From NCBI GenBank assembly GCA_021228405.1, contig JAJQRF010000001.1, forward strand, positions 1 through 64,000: a stretch of 64,000 nt of DNA. Direction: 5' to 3'. The stretch's first letter is position 1. Each line of letters starts with the position of its first letter. The position numbers and the translations under genes were made by a program. This DNA comes from Pyrinomonadaceae bacterium (GTDB taxonomy: Bacteria; Acidobacteriota; Blastocatellia; Pyrinomonadales; Pyrinomonadaceae). The notes under the pieces are model-generated. The model was not told the origin of the DNA. It searched no databases and saw only the letters and a list, made by a program, of their open reading frames with translations. Below are positions 51,204 through 60,157 of the stretch, one piece after another.

Positions 51204-51998
51204 ATGGAAAATACGCCGATAAACAAATCCGAATTGACCGATTCAAACGATTTTCAGATCGTTGACGGCGAGCTTCTCGACGTTTCGAGCGGCGCGGAGA
51301 TCGAACAATTCGACGAAGAAAAGACCATCGTTCACGCCAAAAACCAAAAACCAAAAACCAAAGACCAAAAACCGAATTCGACCAATCAAAAGACTTATCT
51401 GCTTTTACCGTTTCTGTTTCTGACGGTCGCGCTTTTGGGCGGTTTGCGGTTTTCTTCGCCCGATAATGCTTTTGTTTTTTTGCGTCCCGCGCTCGTTTGT
51501 CTGATCTTTGCGGCGATTCTGCTGTTTTTGTTTGCGCGGGCAAATTTGATAAAACTCGAAGGCTGGTTTTCGGAAGATTTTTCGAGTTTGAAGAATGCCG
51601 CCAATGCGTCGGTGATAATTACGCTTTTTGCGGCTTCGGTGCAGGTTTTCAATTCTCTTTTGCCCGAACGCGGTTTCCCGTTTTGGGTCGTCGCATTCTG
51701 TTTTTTCTGGACGCTTTGGAACAATATTTTCGCCGAATTCGACACGAAAAAGCTGATAAAAAGCCTCGGCGCGATGTTCGGTTTGGCGTTTGTGGTGAAA
51801 TATCTGGTGCTGGCAAATCTGACCGCCCCCGCGAATGAAAGCTGGCTGAAATCGCTCTGGGAAAATCCGGCGCAGGAGTTTTTTACAAATATTTTCGATC
51901 TTCCGCGTTTCGCGGCGGCAACGGGTTATGTGCAGTTTTTTACGCTGATCTTTTATTTGATCGGCTTGTTCTTATTACCGAATTCAACGAAGAAATAG
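51204..51998 (+). CDS. Multi-pass membrane protein with a repeat-encoded linker
   Basis: 264 residues. A polar N-terminal 45 residues is followed by a stretch encoded by AACCAAA-type heptamers (51340-51380; read as NQKPKTKDQKPN). Then come six or so hydrophobic segments (LLLPFLFLTVALLGGL, PALVCLIFAAILLFLFA, SVIITLFAASVQVF, FWVVAFCFFWTLW, FTLIFYLIGLFLL). No family recognised. It begins 46 bases after the TPR-like gene. Confidence 0.6.
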   Translation: MENTPINKSELTDSNDFQIVDGELLDVSSGAEIEQFDEEKTIVHAKNQKPKTKDQKPNSTNQKTYLLLPFLFLTVALLGGLRFSSPDNAFVFLRPALVCLIFAAILLFLFARANLIKLEGWFSEDFSSLKNAANASVIITLFAASVQVFNSLLPERGFPFWVVAFCFFWTLWNNIFAEFDTKKLIKSLGAMFGLAFVVKYLVLANLTAPANESWLKSLWENPAQEFFTNIFDLPRFAAATGYVQFFTLIFYLIGLFLLPNSTKK

Positions 51999-52087
51999 AA
52001 CGCGGATTGGGCAGATCGGGCAGATTAAAACGGATTATTTATTTAAGATTGTCCTGTAAATCCGTCTGATTCGCCCAATCCGTGTTC
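51998..52087. repeat. Inverted-repeat element, GAACGCGGATT family, copy 3
   Basis: The left end GAACGCGGATTGGGCAGATC and the right end TCTGATTCGCCCAATCCGTG form a long imperfect hairpin of 90 bases. It begins at the last base of the upstream stop codon and ends 10 bases before the next start. Confidence 0.78.
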
Positions 52088-52096
52088 CCGAACTAT

Positions 52097-53611
52097 ATGA
52101 AATTCAATTTTTTGTTTTTATTCATTTTTCTTTTTTCGATCAATGCTTTCGCGCAATCGCCGAGCAAAGTTTTGAAGCAAGCGGAAAAGGCTTTGGGCGG
52201 TGCGAAAATTTTGAAAACCGTTCGTTCGTGGCAGAAAGTCGGCAAAATAACGCGTATCAAAGACGGCGCGGAAGGAAACTTTATCGAACAGGTTTCACAG
52301 CCGAATCTTTATAATATTGCCTACGATTTCGGCGGTTTTGAAACGGAAAAAGGCTTTAACGGCAAATCGAGTTGGGCGCGTGATTCGCGTGAAGGATTGC
52401 AGACTTTGACCGGCAGACAAAGCGTCGATTTTCAGGCGGAAGCCGATTTTCGCAACACGCTCTGGCTCGATTACAAAAAGGATAAATCGAAGATCGCCGC
52501 CGCCGGAAAAGCCGATGTCAACGGGAAATCCGCCAACGCGATTCTTCTGACGACCGCGAAAGGCGTTTCCGTCAAGCTTTATTTCGACGCGGTTTCAGGT
52601 CTTTTGATTCGTGAAGAATTTCCCTTCGGCGACGACAAAATGAGCTTCGATTACGACGATTTTCGCGCCGTCGGCGGCGTAAAAATCCCGTTTTCGACCA
52701 AATTTCAGATCGCCGATGAAAAGTTCGAGATCAGGCTCGACGACGTAAAGATCAACCCGCAGATCGCCAAAGCGGAATTCGATTTTCCGAAACTTTCAAA
52801 CGAACCGCTTCCCGACATTGCCGCGCTTCTCAAGGAATTGCAGGCGAACGAGGACAAAGTCGAAGAGCTTCTGGACAAATATTCGTTCACGCAGAAAAGC
52901 ACGAAACGCGAACTCGGCAAAGACGGAATTTTGCGCGAAACCGATTCGGAAACGACCCAGCTTTCGTTTTACAAAGGCTATCGCATTGCGCGTGTCGTCG
53001 AGAAAAACGGCAAGCCTTTGAGCGAAAAGGAACAAAGAGAAGAAGACAAGGAAGTTCAGAAACGCGTCGAGGAGATCGAAAAGAAAATTGCCAAACAGGA
53101 AGCCAAAACCGTTCAGCAGTCTTCGACCGGAACGCCCGACGAAGAAGGCAGACGCGTTTCGATCGCCGAAGTTTTGCGGGCTTCAAATCTCGTCAATCCG
53201 CGCCGTGAACGTTTTCGCGGGCGCGACGTGATCGTTTTCGATTTTGAACCGAATCCGAATTTCGATTACAAAAACGCGAAAAGTTTTCTGAAATTTTTCG
53301 GCAAAACCGTCGGCGTGATGTGGATCGACGAAAAAGACAAACAGGTTGCGCGCATCGAAGCGGTTTTGGCGGACAGCTTCAATGTCGGCGGCGGCGTGCT
53401 CGCGAAACTTCGGAAAGGCGCGTCGTTCACGCTCGAACAGGAGCGCGTCGGCAACGAAATCTGGCTTCCGTCGGTCGCGGACATCAATTTATCGGTTCGC
53501 GTCCTGCTCGTCAAAGGAATCGATATTAATCAATTAATCAAGTCTTACAACTACCGAAAATTTGAAACCGAAGTGAAGGACGCGAAGGTGGATGAAGTCA
53601 AAAATCAATAG
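52097..53611 (+). CDS. Secreted LolA-like (outer-membrane lipoprotein-sorting type) protein
   Basis: 504 residues from the ATG at 52097. A signal peptide (ending AFAQ) precedes VLKQAEKALGGAKILKTVRSWQKVGKITRI, then repeated strand pairs (GVSVKLYFDAVSGLLIREEFPFGDDKMSFDYDDFRAVGGVKIPF) of the kind found in LolA/LolB-like and zinc-protease-associated proteins. The second half carries a charged helix (EEDKEVQKRVEEIEKKIAKQEAK) and another strand block. It may carry lipid or lipoprotein, but there is no direct evidence for that. Confidence 0.65.
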   Translation: MKFNFLFLFIFLFSINAFAQSPSKVLKQAEKALGGAKILKTVRSWQKVGKITRIKDGAEGNFIEQVSQPNLYNIAYDFGGFETEKGFNGKSSWARDSREGLQTLTGRQSVDFQAEADFRNTLWLDYKKDKSKIAAAGKADVNGKSANAILLTTAKGVSVKLYFDAVSGLLIREEFPFGDDKMSFDYDDFRAVGGVKIPFSTKFQIADEKFEIRLDDVKINPQIAKAEFDFPKLSNEPLPDIAALLKELQANEDKVEELLDKYSFTQKSTKRELGKDGILRETDSETTQLSFYKGYRIARVVEKNGKPLSEKEQREEDKEVQKRVEEIEKKIAKQEAKTVQQSSTGTPDEEGRRVSIAEVLRASNLVNPRRERFRGRDVIVFDFEPNPNFDYKNAKSFLKFFGKTVGVMWIDEKDKQVARIEAVLADSFNVGGGVLAKLRKGASFTLEQERVGNEIWLPSVADINLSVRVLLVKGIDINQLIKSYNYRKFETEVKDAKVDEVKNQ

Positions 53612-53617
53612 AAAATC

Positions 53618-53651
53618 AAAAAGGAGAACTCGCAAGAATTCTCCTTTTTAC
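53618..53651. terminator. Terminator after the LolA-like gene
   Basis: AAAAAGGAGAA pairs with TTCTCCTTTTT around a short internal loop, 10 bases after the stop codon. Confidence 0.82.
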
Positions 53652-53700
53652 CGTTAAAATTGATCGACAGTCATTCGTAATAATTCGAGTCAGACGTTGG

Positions 53701-53865
53701 GAATTTGTCGAATTCCGCGGGAATTTGCTAAATTCTCGCGGAATTTGACGATTTCACGCGGAATTTGACGATTTCCCGCGGAATCTGGTAAATTCCCGCG
53801 GAATTCGGCAATTTCCCGCTGTTTTCGGCAAATTCCCGCAGAATTTGACGATTTTTACGGAATCG
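53701..53865. repeat. Array E: exact 20-bp period tandem repeat, GAATTTGACG type
   Basis: Eight full units begin at 53701, 53721, 53741, 53761, 53781, 53801, 53821 and 53841 without any drift; a ninth (GAATCG) is cut. A typical unit is GAATTTGACGATTTCCCGCG. It lies between convergent genes and runs into the last codons of the C25 peptidase gene, whose stop codon (53855-53857) is inside the final unit. Confidence 0.88.
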
Positions 53866-56512
53866 TAACGAGTCTTTGCGTCGGATCGCCCATAAAAATA
53901 TAGGTTTTTCTGACATCGGGCACGTAATACAAGGCTTTCGTGTCGCGCGCCGCTTCGCCGATGCGCATTCCGCTGAAGAGCTTCTGGTAGAAATCCTTCG
54001 CCATAAATTCCTGCACGTCTGCCGTGTTCGACCCCGAAGCCGACCACGAAGCGAACGCGCCGCCGTTCGGGTTTCTCATCACGGTTTCGGCAAGACTGTC
54101 GATGCTCGTTTCGGCAAACGCGCCGTTCAGACAGGCAACCATTATCGCCAAAGTCGGGCGTTTGAGATTGAACATACTCGGCGAATCGGCGTTTTGGAGA
54201 ATGTTCTGACTCGTCCAATTGTAAACGTTTCCGTGTCCGAAATAACTCAGGATCGCCGTTCCCGCATTGATTCTGGCGAGAATCTGCTCTTTTACGGCGG
54301 CGGTGCTTTGCGAACCTTTGTCGATGTAATAAGGCGTAACTCCCGCAGGAATCAGCGAAGTGATGCGGCGGTTTCCGGCGGAAAAATCGTAACCGACAAA
54401 AGAATCCGCCACAAACGTCACGCCGCGCCCGTTAATTTCGCTCAAAGTCATCGGCTGAATGTGCAGAATCTTGTTCACCATTCTTTCCATCTCGTCCTGC
54501 GTCCGCACGGGAAGTCTGCCGATGACCATTTCGCCGATGAAATCGCCCGTAAAATCGACCAGAAGTTCGTCCGAAACGGCTTCCATATCCCACGTGTCGG
54601 TGAACATCGTTGGAATAATGTCGGCGTTGTCGCCGCCGAAGCCCGAAAAATTGCGCGGATCGATGCTCGCATCGCCGACGAGCATCACGTAATTAGGCTT
54701 GACCGCCCAATTCTGTTTGGCAAACTGGAGAAAATCCTTGACGGCTTTCGCGCTTTTGATGCCGTTATTGAACTCGTCGTAAATATCGACGATGTCAACG
54801 AATTTCGTCATCAAACCTTCCTGATCGCGAAGCGTTTTCATTCCCCAGAAAACTTTCTGATATTTGCGCGGAACGATAATCAGAAAGTTCGCACCGTTTG
54901 CCGTATTTTTCAGATCGGACGCGACATTTTTCGTCAAACTGCCCGAAGTCAGCATTGTTGCGCCGCTTCCCTGCGCTTTCATCACGCGTGTCGAAGCCGC
55001 CGCCGAAACCGAAACCGAATATGTTCCGTCCGCTTCAAGAAAGGTCTGCGCGTCGTAATCCTTCACGTTCAAAGCATCCGTGAGATCGAAAATCCGGACA
55101 TTCGGCGAAGTAAAGCCTTTTAATTTCAAAGCCGTTCCCGCCGCCGCCTGAAAATCCAACTGATCGTTTTCGGCAATATTCCGGCGCGGATAGCTGACGC
55201 GAACCGATTCGACAAAACTCATATCCGTCGTCGTCGAACCTTTTAACAAAACCGTGTTCGCGCCTTCGATAAAACTCGACAAAGGCAAGGTAATGCTGTA
55301 TTCCTTGCGGTTCGTGTAGTTAAAACCCGTCTGCCCGACTTCGATGCCGTTGAGTATGACCTTAACCGTGTGAACGTTTGTCCCGATTCCCTGAAGATCG
55401 ACGTAAAGCGTTGCCGTCTGTCCGCTTTCGGTCGCAATGCGGTTCAAATTTACCGTTTGACTCAAACCCGTTCCGTAGATCAACCCCGAATACCAGTTTT
55501 CCCGTTCGCCGTTCAAAATGCCCGCCGCAAACATCGCGCGGTCGCGTTTTTCGGCAACGATCCGCGTCCAGGTTTCGACCGCCGAGGGATTGAAACTTTC
55601 CGTCATTTTAACGATTCTTCTGCCCGGCGCGCCCGTCGGCGTGAGCCAGTAAATGCGTGTTCCCGAATAGATCGTGTCGATTGACGTTCCGTAAAATTCG
55701 ATCGAGCCGTCGGAATTTACAGTCATCGGCTGTTCGATGCCGTCCGTGTATAATTTCCACGATTCGGCGGTTTGATAATTGAAACCGTTTTGCTGTAAGC
55801 TCGCCGCCGAAATCTTATACCAACCCGTTTGCTTGATTTCCAATTTGATCGCCGAATTGTCGTTCGTCAGCGATTCCGCTTCGCTATTTACAAAATTTTC
55901 GGCTTTGACATTGCTGATCTCGATCGGCTTATATTCAACGCCGTCAATCTGTCCGGGTTGTCCGCCGGGTTGATTTTCCGCTTTTGAAAGGTCGGGCAAG
56001 TTTAATGATTTGAACAAATTCAAAGCATCGTTCCGCACACTGTAAAAACCGAACCACTGGCTTGTGCTGTCGCCTTTGATCGCTTCGAGCCGATACAAAC
56101 TGTTTGCCGTTCCTTCGCGGTCGAAAATTCTGTATTCGCTGCCGAACTCCGCCTTTCCCTGCGCCGTTTTCAAATAGCTCGCCGGCACAAGGTTTTCGTT
56201 GACAGGTTCTCTGATTCCTCGTTCTTCGCGCCAAACACGAAAACCGACAATCTTAGATTCAAACGCTGTTCTCCAAACGATCTGCACGGCATCGGCAAAT
56301 TTTTCCGCCTGGAAATCGCTTAATCTAATGTCGGTTACGATTTCTTTTTCCGGTTTTTGAATCGTTTTCAGTTTAGATTGACTGAAAACAAAAGAGTTAT
56401 TGAGTAAAATTGTGAAGATCAGCGCAAAGGCGACCAAAACAACTTTGAGTGAAAAACTTACACAGTTTTCAAGACGTAGGCTTCCAGATTGGGAGTTTCT
56501 TTTGCCAAACAT
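53855..56512 (-). CDS. Peptidase C25 (gingipain-family) secreted protein
   Basis: 885 residues. A hydrophobic export segment (about 22-44, VVLVAFALIFTILLNNSFVFSQ) is followed by beta-rich N-terminal domains (about 60-460). The catalytic region from about 545 has FLIIVPRKYQKVFWGMKTLRDQEG, YVMLVGDASIDPRNFSG, the catalytic His in ILSYFGHGNVYNW and the catalytic Cys in IMVACLNGAFAE, as in C25 cysteine peptidases (clan CD). It stops soon after the catalytic domain, with no recognisable type IX secretion tail. The 3' end is inside repeat array E. Confidence 0.85.
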   Translation of the reverse strand: MFGKRNSQSGSLRLENCVSFSLKVVLVAFALIFTILLNNSFVFSQSKLKTIQKPEKEIVTDIRLSDFQAEKFADAVQIVWRTAFESKIVGFRVWREERGIREPVNENLVPASYLKTAQGKAEFGSEYRIFDREGTANSLYRLEAIKGDSTSQWFGFYSVRNDALNLFKSLNLPDLSKAENQPGGQPGQIDGVEYKPIEISNVKAENFVNSEAESLTNDNSAIKLEIKQTGWYKISAASLQQNGFNYQTAESWKLYTDGIEQPMTVNSDGSIEFYGTSIDTIYSGTRIYWLTPTGAPGRRIVKMTESFNPSAVETWTRIVAEKRDRAMFAAGILNGERENWYSGLIYGTGLSQTVNLNRIATESGQTATLYVDLQGIGTNVHTVKVILNGIEVGQTGFNYTNRKEYSITLPLSSFIEGANTVLLKGSTTTDMSFVESVRVSYPRRNIAENDQLDFQAAAGTALKLKGFTSPNVRIFDLTDALNVKDYDAQTFLEADGTYSVSVSAAASTRVMKAQGSGATMLTSGSLTKNVASDLKNTANGANFLIIVPRKYQKVFWGMKTLRDQEGLMTKFVDIVDIYDEFNNGIKSAKAVKDFLQFAKQNWAVKPNYVMLVGDASIDPRNFSGFGGDNADIIPTMFTDTWDMEAVSDELLVDFTGDFIGEMVIGRLPVRTQDEMERMVNKILHIQPMTLSEINGRGVTFVADSFVGYDFSAGNRRITSLIPAGVTPYYIDKGSQSTAAVKEQILARINAGTAILSYFGHGNVYNWTSQNILQNADSPSMFNLKRPTLAIMVACLNGAFAETSIDSLAETVMRNPNGGAFASWSASGSNTADVQEFMAKDFYQKLFSGMRIGEAARDTKALYYVPDVRKTYIFMGDPTQRLVTIP

Positions 56513-56756
56513 TTTTTTCTCCAGTGATATTAAATTGTATTTTCAGAGTTTCAGAATCGATTTTTTTGAGAAATCCGTTGCAGGATCGGTAAATTTTTTC
56601 TGACACAGTAAGAGCAGATATTGAAATCGACTCTATATTTAAACTAGAGTGTTTGGCTTAGGTTTGTCAAGATAAATATTGTTTTACTTTTGATGCAAAA
56701 TGTTTCATCAATAGATTTGAACGGTGCTTCGATGTTAAGTCGTAAATGAGGAAATA
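56513..56756. promoter_or_regulatory. Upstream region of the C25 gene
   Basis: About 240 AT-rich bases with no gene. It should contain the promoter of the minus-strand peptidase gene. The ribosome-binding site (CTGGAG) lies next to its ATG. No repeat seen. Confidence 0.4.
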
Positions 56757-56786
56757 AAAAAGGTTGGCTTTTCAAACCAACCTTTA
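56757..56786 (-). terminator. Terminator of the sigma/anti-sigma operon
   Basis: AAAGGTTGG and CCAACCTTT pair. A run of T follows on the minus strand, 42 bases after the anti-sigma stop. Confidence 0.85.
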
Positions 56787-56827
56787 CTATAAAAGTGCAA
56801 TTTAATTTCAAATTCACCCGGACTTTA

Positions 56828-57694
56828 TTATTTATTCATTTCAAGAGAAATATTTTTGCCGTTTCGGATGACCTGAATCACTTTTACGTTGAAGCTGTGA
56901 TTACTCATCGCGGCACTGCCGAGTTTATTTCCATCTATCGCTTCGATGAGGTCGCCGACCCTGATACCTGCGCGTGCCGCCATATTACTCCCGTCAACCG
57001 CCGTTACCTTCCATTTTTCAGACTCAAAAACTGCCGTAATTCCGATGAAATTGAAAATCTGTTTGACGGAATCGGCGGATTTTGTAGAGAGGACGGTCGG
57101 TTTATTGATTTCCGGCAACGTAATTCCGTTCGGTGTCAATATTTCCCCGGTTCCTGAAGCCATATCCCGGCTGAGAGTTTTATCATCTTCCTTAGATTTC
57201 GGCAAAACTTCCTTTTTACTGTTTTGCACACTCGCAATGTCGGAGGTTGCGGCTTTTTTTACCGTATTCGCAGATGCCGTCATTTTATCTTCCGCAACAA
57301 TGAAATTTGCCGGTGTCGGCAAATAGTTTGCGGTTGCCGTCGAATTGTTCGCGGTTGGTGAACTTACAATCGGGCTTTCCTCTAATTTTTGCGGCTGAAC
57401 CGTTGCCTGGACGATTTCTTCATTATTTTTCGAGGTTAGAAAAATATTAAAGCCGACAAAAACAGCCAGCAAAATCACTACGCTGAACGGAAGCAGGTAG
57501 CGTAGGAAAGGAACCAGCGAAGCCGTCTGAAAATCTTCGGGGTTGGCTTTGGCGATTCTGGCTTTCAGATGAAAATCGAAATTTTTCGGCGCGCCGACTT
57601 TTTTCAAACCATTGCACATCAGCCGCAGTTTTTCGTCATCGGCAGACAAAATTTCGGTTTCCGAATCACCTTTTTGTAATTCATTTTCAGTCAT
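56828..57694 (-). CDS. Membrane anti-sigma-like protein with C-terminal PDZ domain
   Basis: 288 residues. The cytoplasmic part (1-63) has LRLMCNGLKKVGAPKNFDFHLKARI, a pattern common in short anti-sigma domains of this phylum. A membrane helix (about 64-87, FLRYLLPFSVVILLAVFVGFNIFL) follows, then a Ser/Thr/Ala-rich linker. The PDZ domain (about 210-285) has VTAVDGSNMAARAGIRVGDLIEAIDGNKL. The gene starts 7 bases after the ECF sigma gene, so the pair is almost certainly co-transcribed. The PDZ domain probably senses an envelope signal or a protease substrate. Confidence 0.75.
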   Translation of the reverse strand: MTENELQKGDSETEILSADDEKLRLMCNGLKKVGAPKNFDFHLKARIAKANPEDFQTASLVPFLRYLLPFSVVILLAVFVGFNIFLTSKNNEEIVQATVQPQKLEESPIVSSPTANNSTATANYLPTPANFIVAEDKMTASANTVKKAATSDIASVQNSKKEVLPKSKEDDKTLSRDMASGTGEILTPNGITLPEINKPTVLSTKSADSVKQIFNFIGITAVFESEKWKVTAVDGSNMAARAGIRVGDLIEAIDGNKLGSAAMSNHSFNVKVIQVIRNGKNISLEMNK

Positions 57695-57701
57695 TGTTTT
57701 A

Positions 57702-58334
57702 TTAAAAATAATGTTTTAATTTTTCCTTCAAGAGTCCGCGCGCACGGCTTATACGAGATTTGGTCGTTCCCAAACCGAGCTGTAAAATTTGCGCGATCTC
57801 TTCATAACTTTTACCTTCGACTTCGCGCAACACGATCGGTGCGCGGTATTTGTCGGGTAAAGTTGCGATTGCTTTCGCAATCACGCGGCTTTTCTCGTCT
57901 TCGATCAAATCCTCGTCCGGCAGAGATTTTTCGTCGGTCGGCTGAAATTCGGTTTCGTTTTCTTCTTCCGACTGAAATAATCCCGTCAGAGAGAAAAGCC
58001 TTCGGCGTTTTCGTTTGCGAATCTCGCTGATCGCGAGATTGGTCGCAATCCTGTAAATATAGGTCGAAAAAGCATATTCGGTGTGATACCGTTCGAGCGC
58101 ATAGTAAACACGGACAAATGTTTCCTGCGCCAGATCGACCGCTTCCTCGTAATCGTTCAAAAAACGATAAAGATAGTTTGTGATCGGATTGCGATAACGG
58201 GCAACGATCTGGGCAAATGCCTCTTCGTTACCTTCTTTCGTGGCTTTGATCAGAGCGTGATCGGAAAAATCTTTAAATGACACGGCGTTTTGCCACACCT
58301 CCGCGCCCGTGTTCACGATTTTGTCCATTCCCAT
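57702..58334 (-). CDS. ECF-type RNA polymerase sigma factor
   Basis: 210 residues. Region 2 is HALIKATKEGNEEAFAQIVARYRNPITNYLYRFLNDYEEAVDLAQETFVRVYYAL with the following YAFSTYIYRIATNLAISEIRKRKRR. Region 4 is IATLPDKYRAPIVLREVEGKSYEEIAQILQLGLGTTKSRISRARGLLKEKL. It directs RNA polymerase to a small regulon and is likely held by the PDZ anti-sigma protein encoded next. The start could be Met1 or Met3. Confidence 0.93.
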   Translation of the reverse strand: MGMDKIVNTGAEVWQNAVSFKDFSDHALIKATKEGNEEAFAQIVARYRNPITNYLYRFLNDYEEAVDLAQETFVRVYYALERYHTEYAFSTYIYRIATNLAISEIRKRKRRRLFSLTGLFQSEEENETEFQPTDEKSLPDEDLIEDEKSRVIAKAIATLPDKYRAPIVLREVEGKSYEEIAQILQLGLGTTKSRISRARGLLKEKLKHYF

Positions 58335-58457
58335 ACACGCATACTTTTTTACAATATAATTGCAATCAAAACAAAAGCCGCTTTGCAGTTTAATTCACGC
58401 CGTGCTTTTGAAAAGGTTGCGAAATCTGGCGAAAATTTATTTCCGCATAACATTTAA

Positions 58458-58502
58458 AAATAAAATCGGCTCGTTATCTGAGATAAACAAGCCGATTTTA
58501 TC
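58458..58502 (-). terminator. Terminator of the gene at 58521
   Basis: TAAAATCGGC (58461-58470) and GCCGATTTTA (58491-58500) pair. It lies about 20 bases after the stop of the minus-strand gene. Confidence 0.75.
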
Positions 58503-58520
58503 TAACTTTTGTTTTAGCTT

Positions 58521-59363
58521 TTAGCCTTCTTGAAAAAGTGCTTCGTCAACCTTTTGACCGTAAGTCACCGTTCCGACCTCGATCACCTGCACTTCCTTGT
58601 TGTTTGCCCAAAGCACCGAACGATACGGAACGAGCGTGCCTTGTGCATAGTTGTAATCGTAAAACTTGCGGCGGTATTTCGTGCCCGCATCTTCATATTC
58701 GAGCATCATCACGCGGAACGATTTGGCACTGACATAAAATCTCGTCTTATTATTTTGCTTATCGGTCACGTCAAGCAGAAAGAAATCGACGTTTTGAATT
58801 TTTTCGCGTCCCGCAAGTTCGATCTTCGATTCGTTTTCCTTGTAGCGCAAAAGCGCGTCGAGTCCGTGCCAGATTTGATTTTGAAATGATTTCAACGCAT
58901 CTTCGCGCGGAGTGAAGACCGTATTGTTGAAGATACCGAAATATTTCGTGCCGTCGTAGATCAGTCCGTATTTTGCGTTCGGAAATTCCTGTTCGAGGCG
59001 GTTTTTTTCCTTTTCGAGCTTTTCACCGCGAATGATCCAGCGTTGATAATTTGCCGTATCGGTTTTGCCGTCCGCCGCAAGGACGCTCAGTTTTCCGCGT
59101 TCGATGGTCGTTTTACGAATCTGGTTAAGCGTATCTCTGCCGCGTAAACCGCCGTAGATCAAAACCGTCGATTCAGCGATCTGTTCAGCCGTAAAATTAT
59201 TGTTTCCGGTTTGATTTTTCTTTTCATCTTTCTTTTCATCTTTCTTTTCATCCTTTTTGTCCCGGTTGTCCTTGACCGTAACATTCTGCTGGGCAGACAC
59301 GAAAACGATGCTTGAAAGAATCGCGGCAATGATTAAAATTATGGTCTTAAAACGCAAAAACAC
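58521..59363 (-). CDS. Secreted protein of unknown function with a KDEK repeat
   Basis: 280 residues. A signal peptide (ending VSAQ) precedes a short run of KDEKKDEKKDEKK, encoded by three copies of a 12-base repeat (GATGAAAAGAAA). The mature part has STVLIYGGLRGRDTLNQIRKTTIERGKL, then beta-rich sequence with FPNAKYGLIYDGTKYFGIFNNTVFTPREDAL and VDFFLLDVTDKQNNKTRFYVSAKSFRVMMLEYE. That pattern resembles LolA-type sorting proteins; the resemblance is weak. It is followed by its own terminator. Confidence 0.6.
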   Translation of the reverse strand: MFLRFKTIILIIAAILSSIVFVSAQQNVTVKDNRDKKDEKKDEKKDEKKNQTGNNNFTAEQIAESTVLIYGGLRGRDTLNQIRKTTIERGKLSVLAADGKTDTANYQRWIIRGEKLEKEKNRLEQEFPNAKYGLIYDGTKYFGIFNNTVFTPREDALKSFQNQIWHGLDALLRYKENESKIELAGREKIQNVDFFLLDVTDKQNNKTRFYVSAKSFRVMMLEYEDAGTKYRRKFYDYNYAQGTLVPYRSVLWANNKEVQVIEVGTVTYGQKVDEALFQEG

Positions 59364-59578
59364 TAATAAATTTCTCCTTGTTTAAGTTGAAAATTCACAA
59401 ATGCGGATTGTAGCACAAACAAAAATAATCTCACATTACGCAGTTGAGAACACTTGTGAATTGATGATGATTCAATGAATTAGGATGCTTCAAAATCGGA
59501 AAAATGGCAATCTGCTTTGTTAATTTTTATAATTTTCGGGCAAACTATTTGCTGAAATATATCAAAATTTATAAACCT

Positions 59579-60040
59579 ATGCTTCATATCGCTCTTGTCG
59601 AACCTGAAATTCCGCCGAATACGGGAAATATTGCCCGCCTGTGCGCGGCGACCTTTACCGATCTGCACATTGTCGGCGTGACGGGCTTTCGGATGGACGA
59701 CCGCACGTTGAAACGTGCCGGTTTGGACTATTGGGAAAACGTCAAACTGCATCGTCACATCGACCTCGAAAGACTTTATAAATCCTTGCCCGGTTCGCGA
59801 TTTTTATATTTTACGACGAAAACCGACAGGCTTTACAGCGATTGGGAATATCAGGAAGGCGATTGTCTGATCTTCGGTCGCGAAACGCGCGGACTGCCCG
59901 AAGAGTTGCTCAAAGCGAACGAAGAACATTGTCTGACGATTCCGATGCCGAACAAAAACGTCCGCAGTTTGAATCTCGCAAACAGCGTCGGGATCGTGCT
60001 TTACGAAGCCTTACGGCAACTCGGATTTTCCAATAAATAA
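59579..60040 (+). CDS. trmL: tRNA (cytidine(34)-2'-O)-methyltransferase
   Basis: 153 residues from the ATG at 59579; an upstream GTG/ATG-poor extension is not credible. The SPOUT-fold marks are MLHIALVEPEIPPNTGNIARLCAAT near the start, LIFGRETRGLPEELL and the knot region LTIPMPNKNVRSLNLANSVGIVLYEALRQ. It methylates the wobble ribose of tRNA-Leu and some other tRNAs. Length is normal for TrmL. Confidence 0.92.
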   Translation: MLHIALVEPEIPPNTGNIARLCAATFTDLHIVGVTGFRMDDRTLKRAGLDYWENVKLHRHIDLERLYKSLPGSRFLYFTTKTDRLYSDWEYQEGDCLIFGRETRGLPEELLKANEEHCLTIPMPNKNVRSLNLANSVGIVLYEALRQLGFSNK

Positions 60041-60157
60041 AAGGGCTTCACGGCTTTTTTCTTGACAATAATTTACAAATAAACTGCATCTCGAAAGCCC
60101 GTTTTTTCATCTTATCTGTGTCATAGAATTGTGACTTTGAAAAGGAGAATAAGGGTT

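Noticed and set aside
53876-55123. 415-codon open frame opposite the C25 peptidase gene
   Set aside because: It lies wholly antisense to a well-supported gene, has low-complexity Arg/Phe-rich composition and no recognisable domain.
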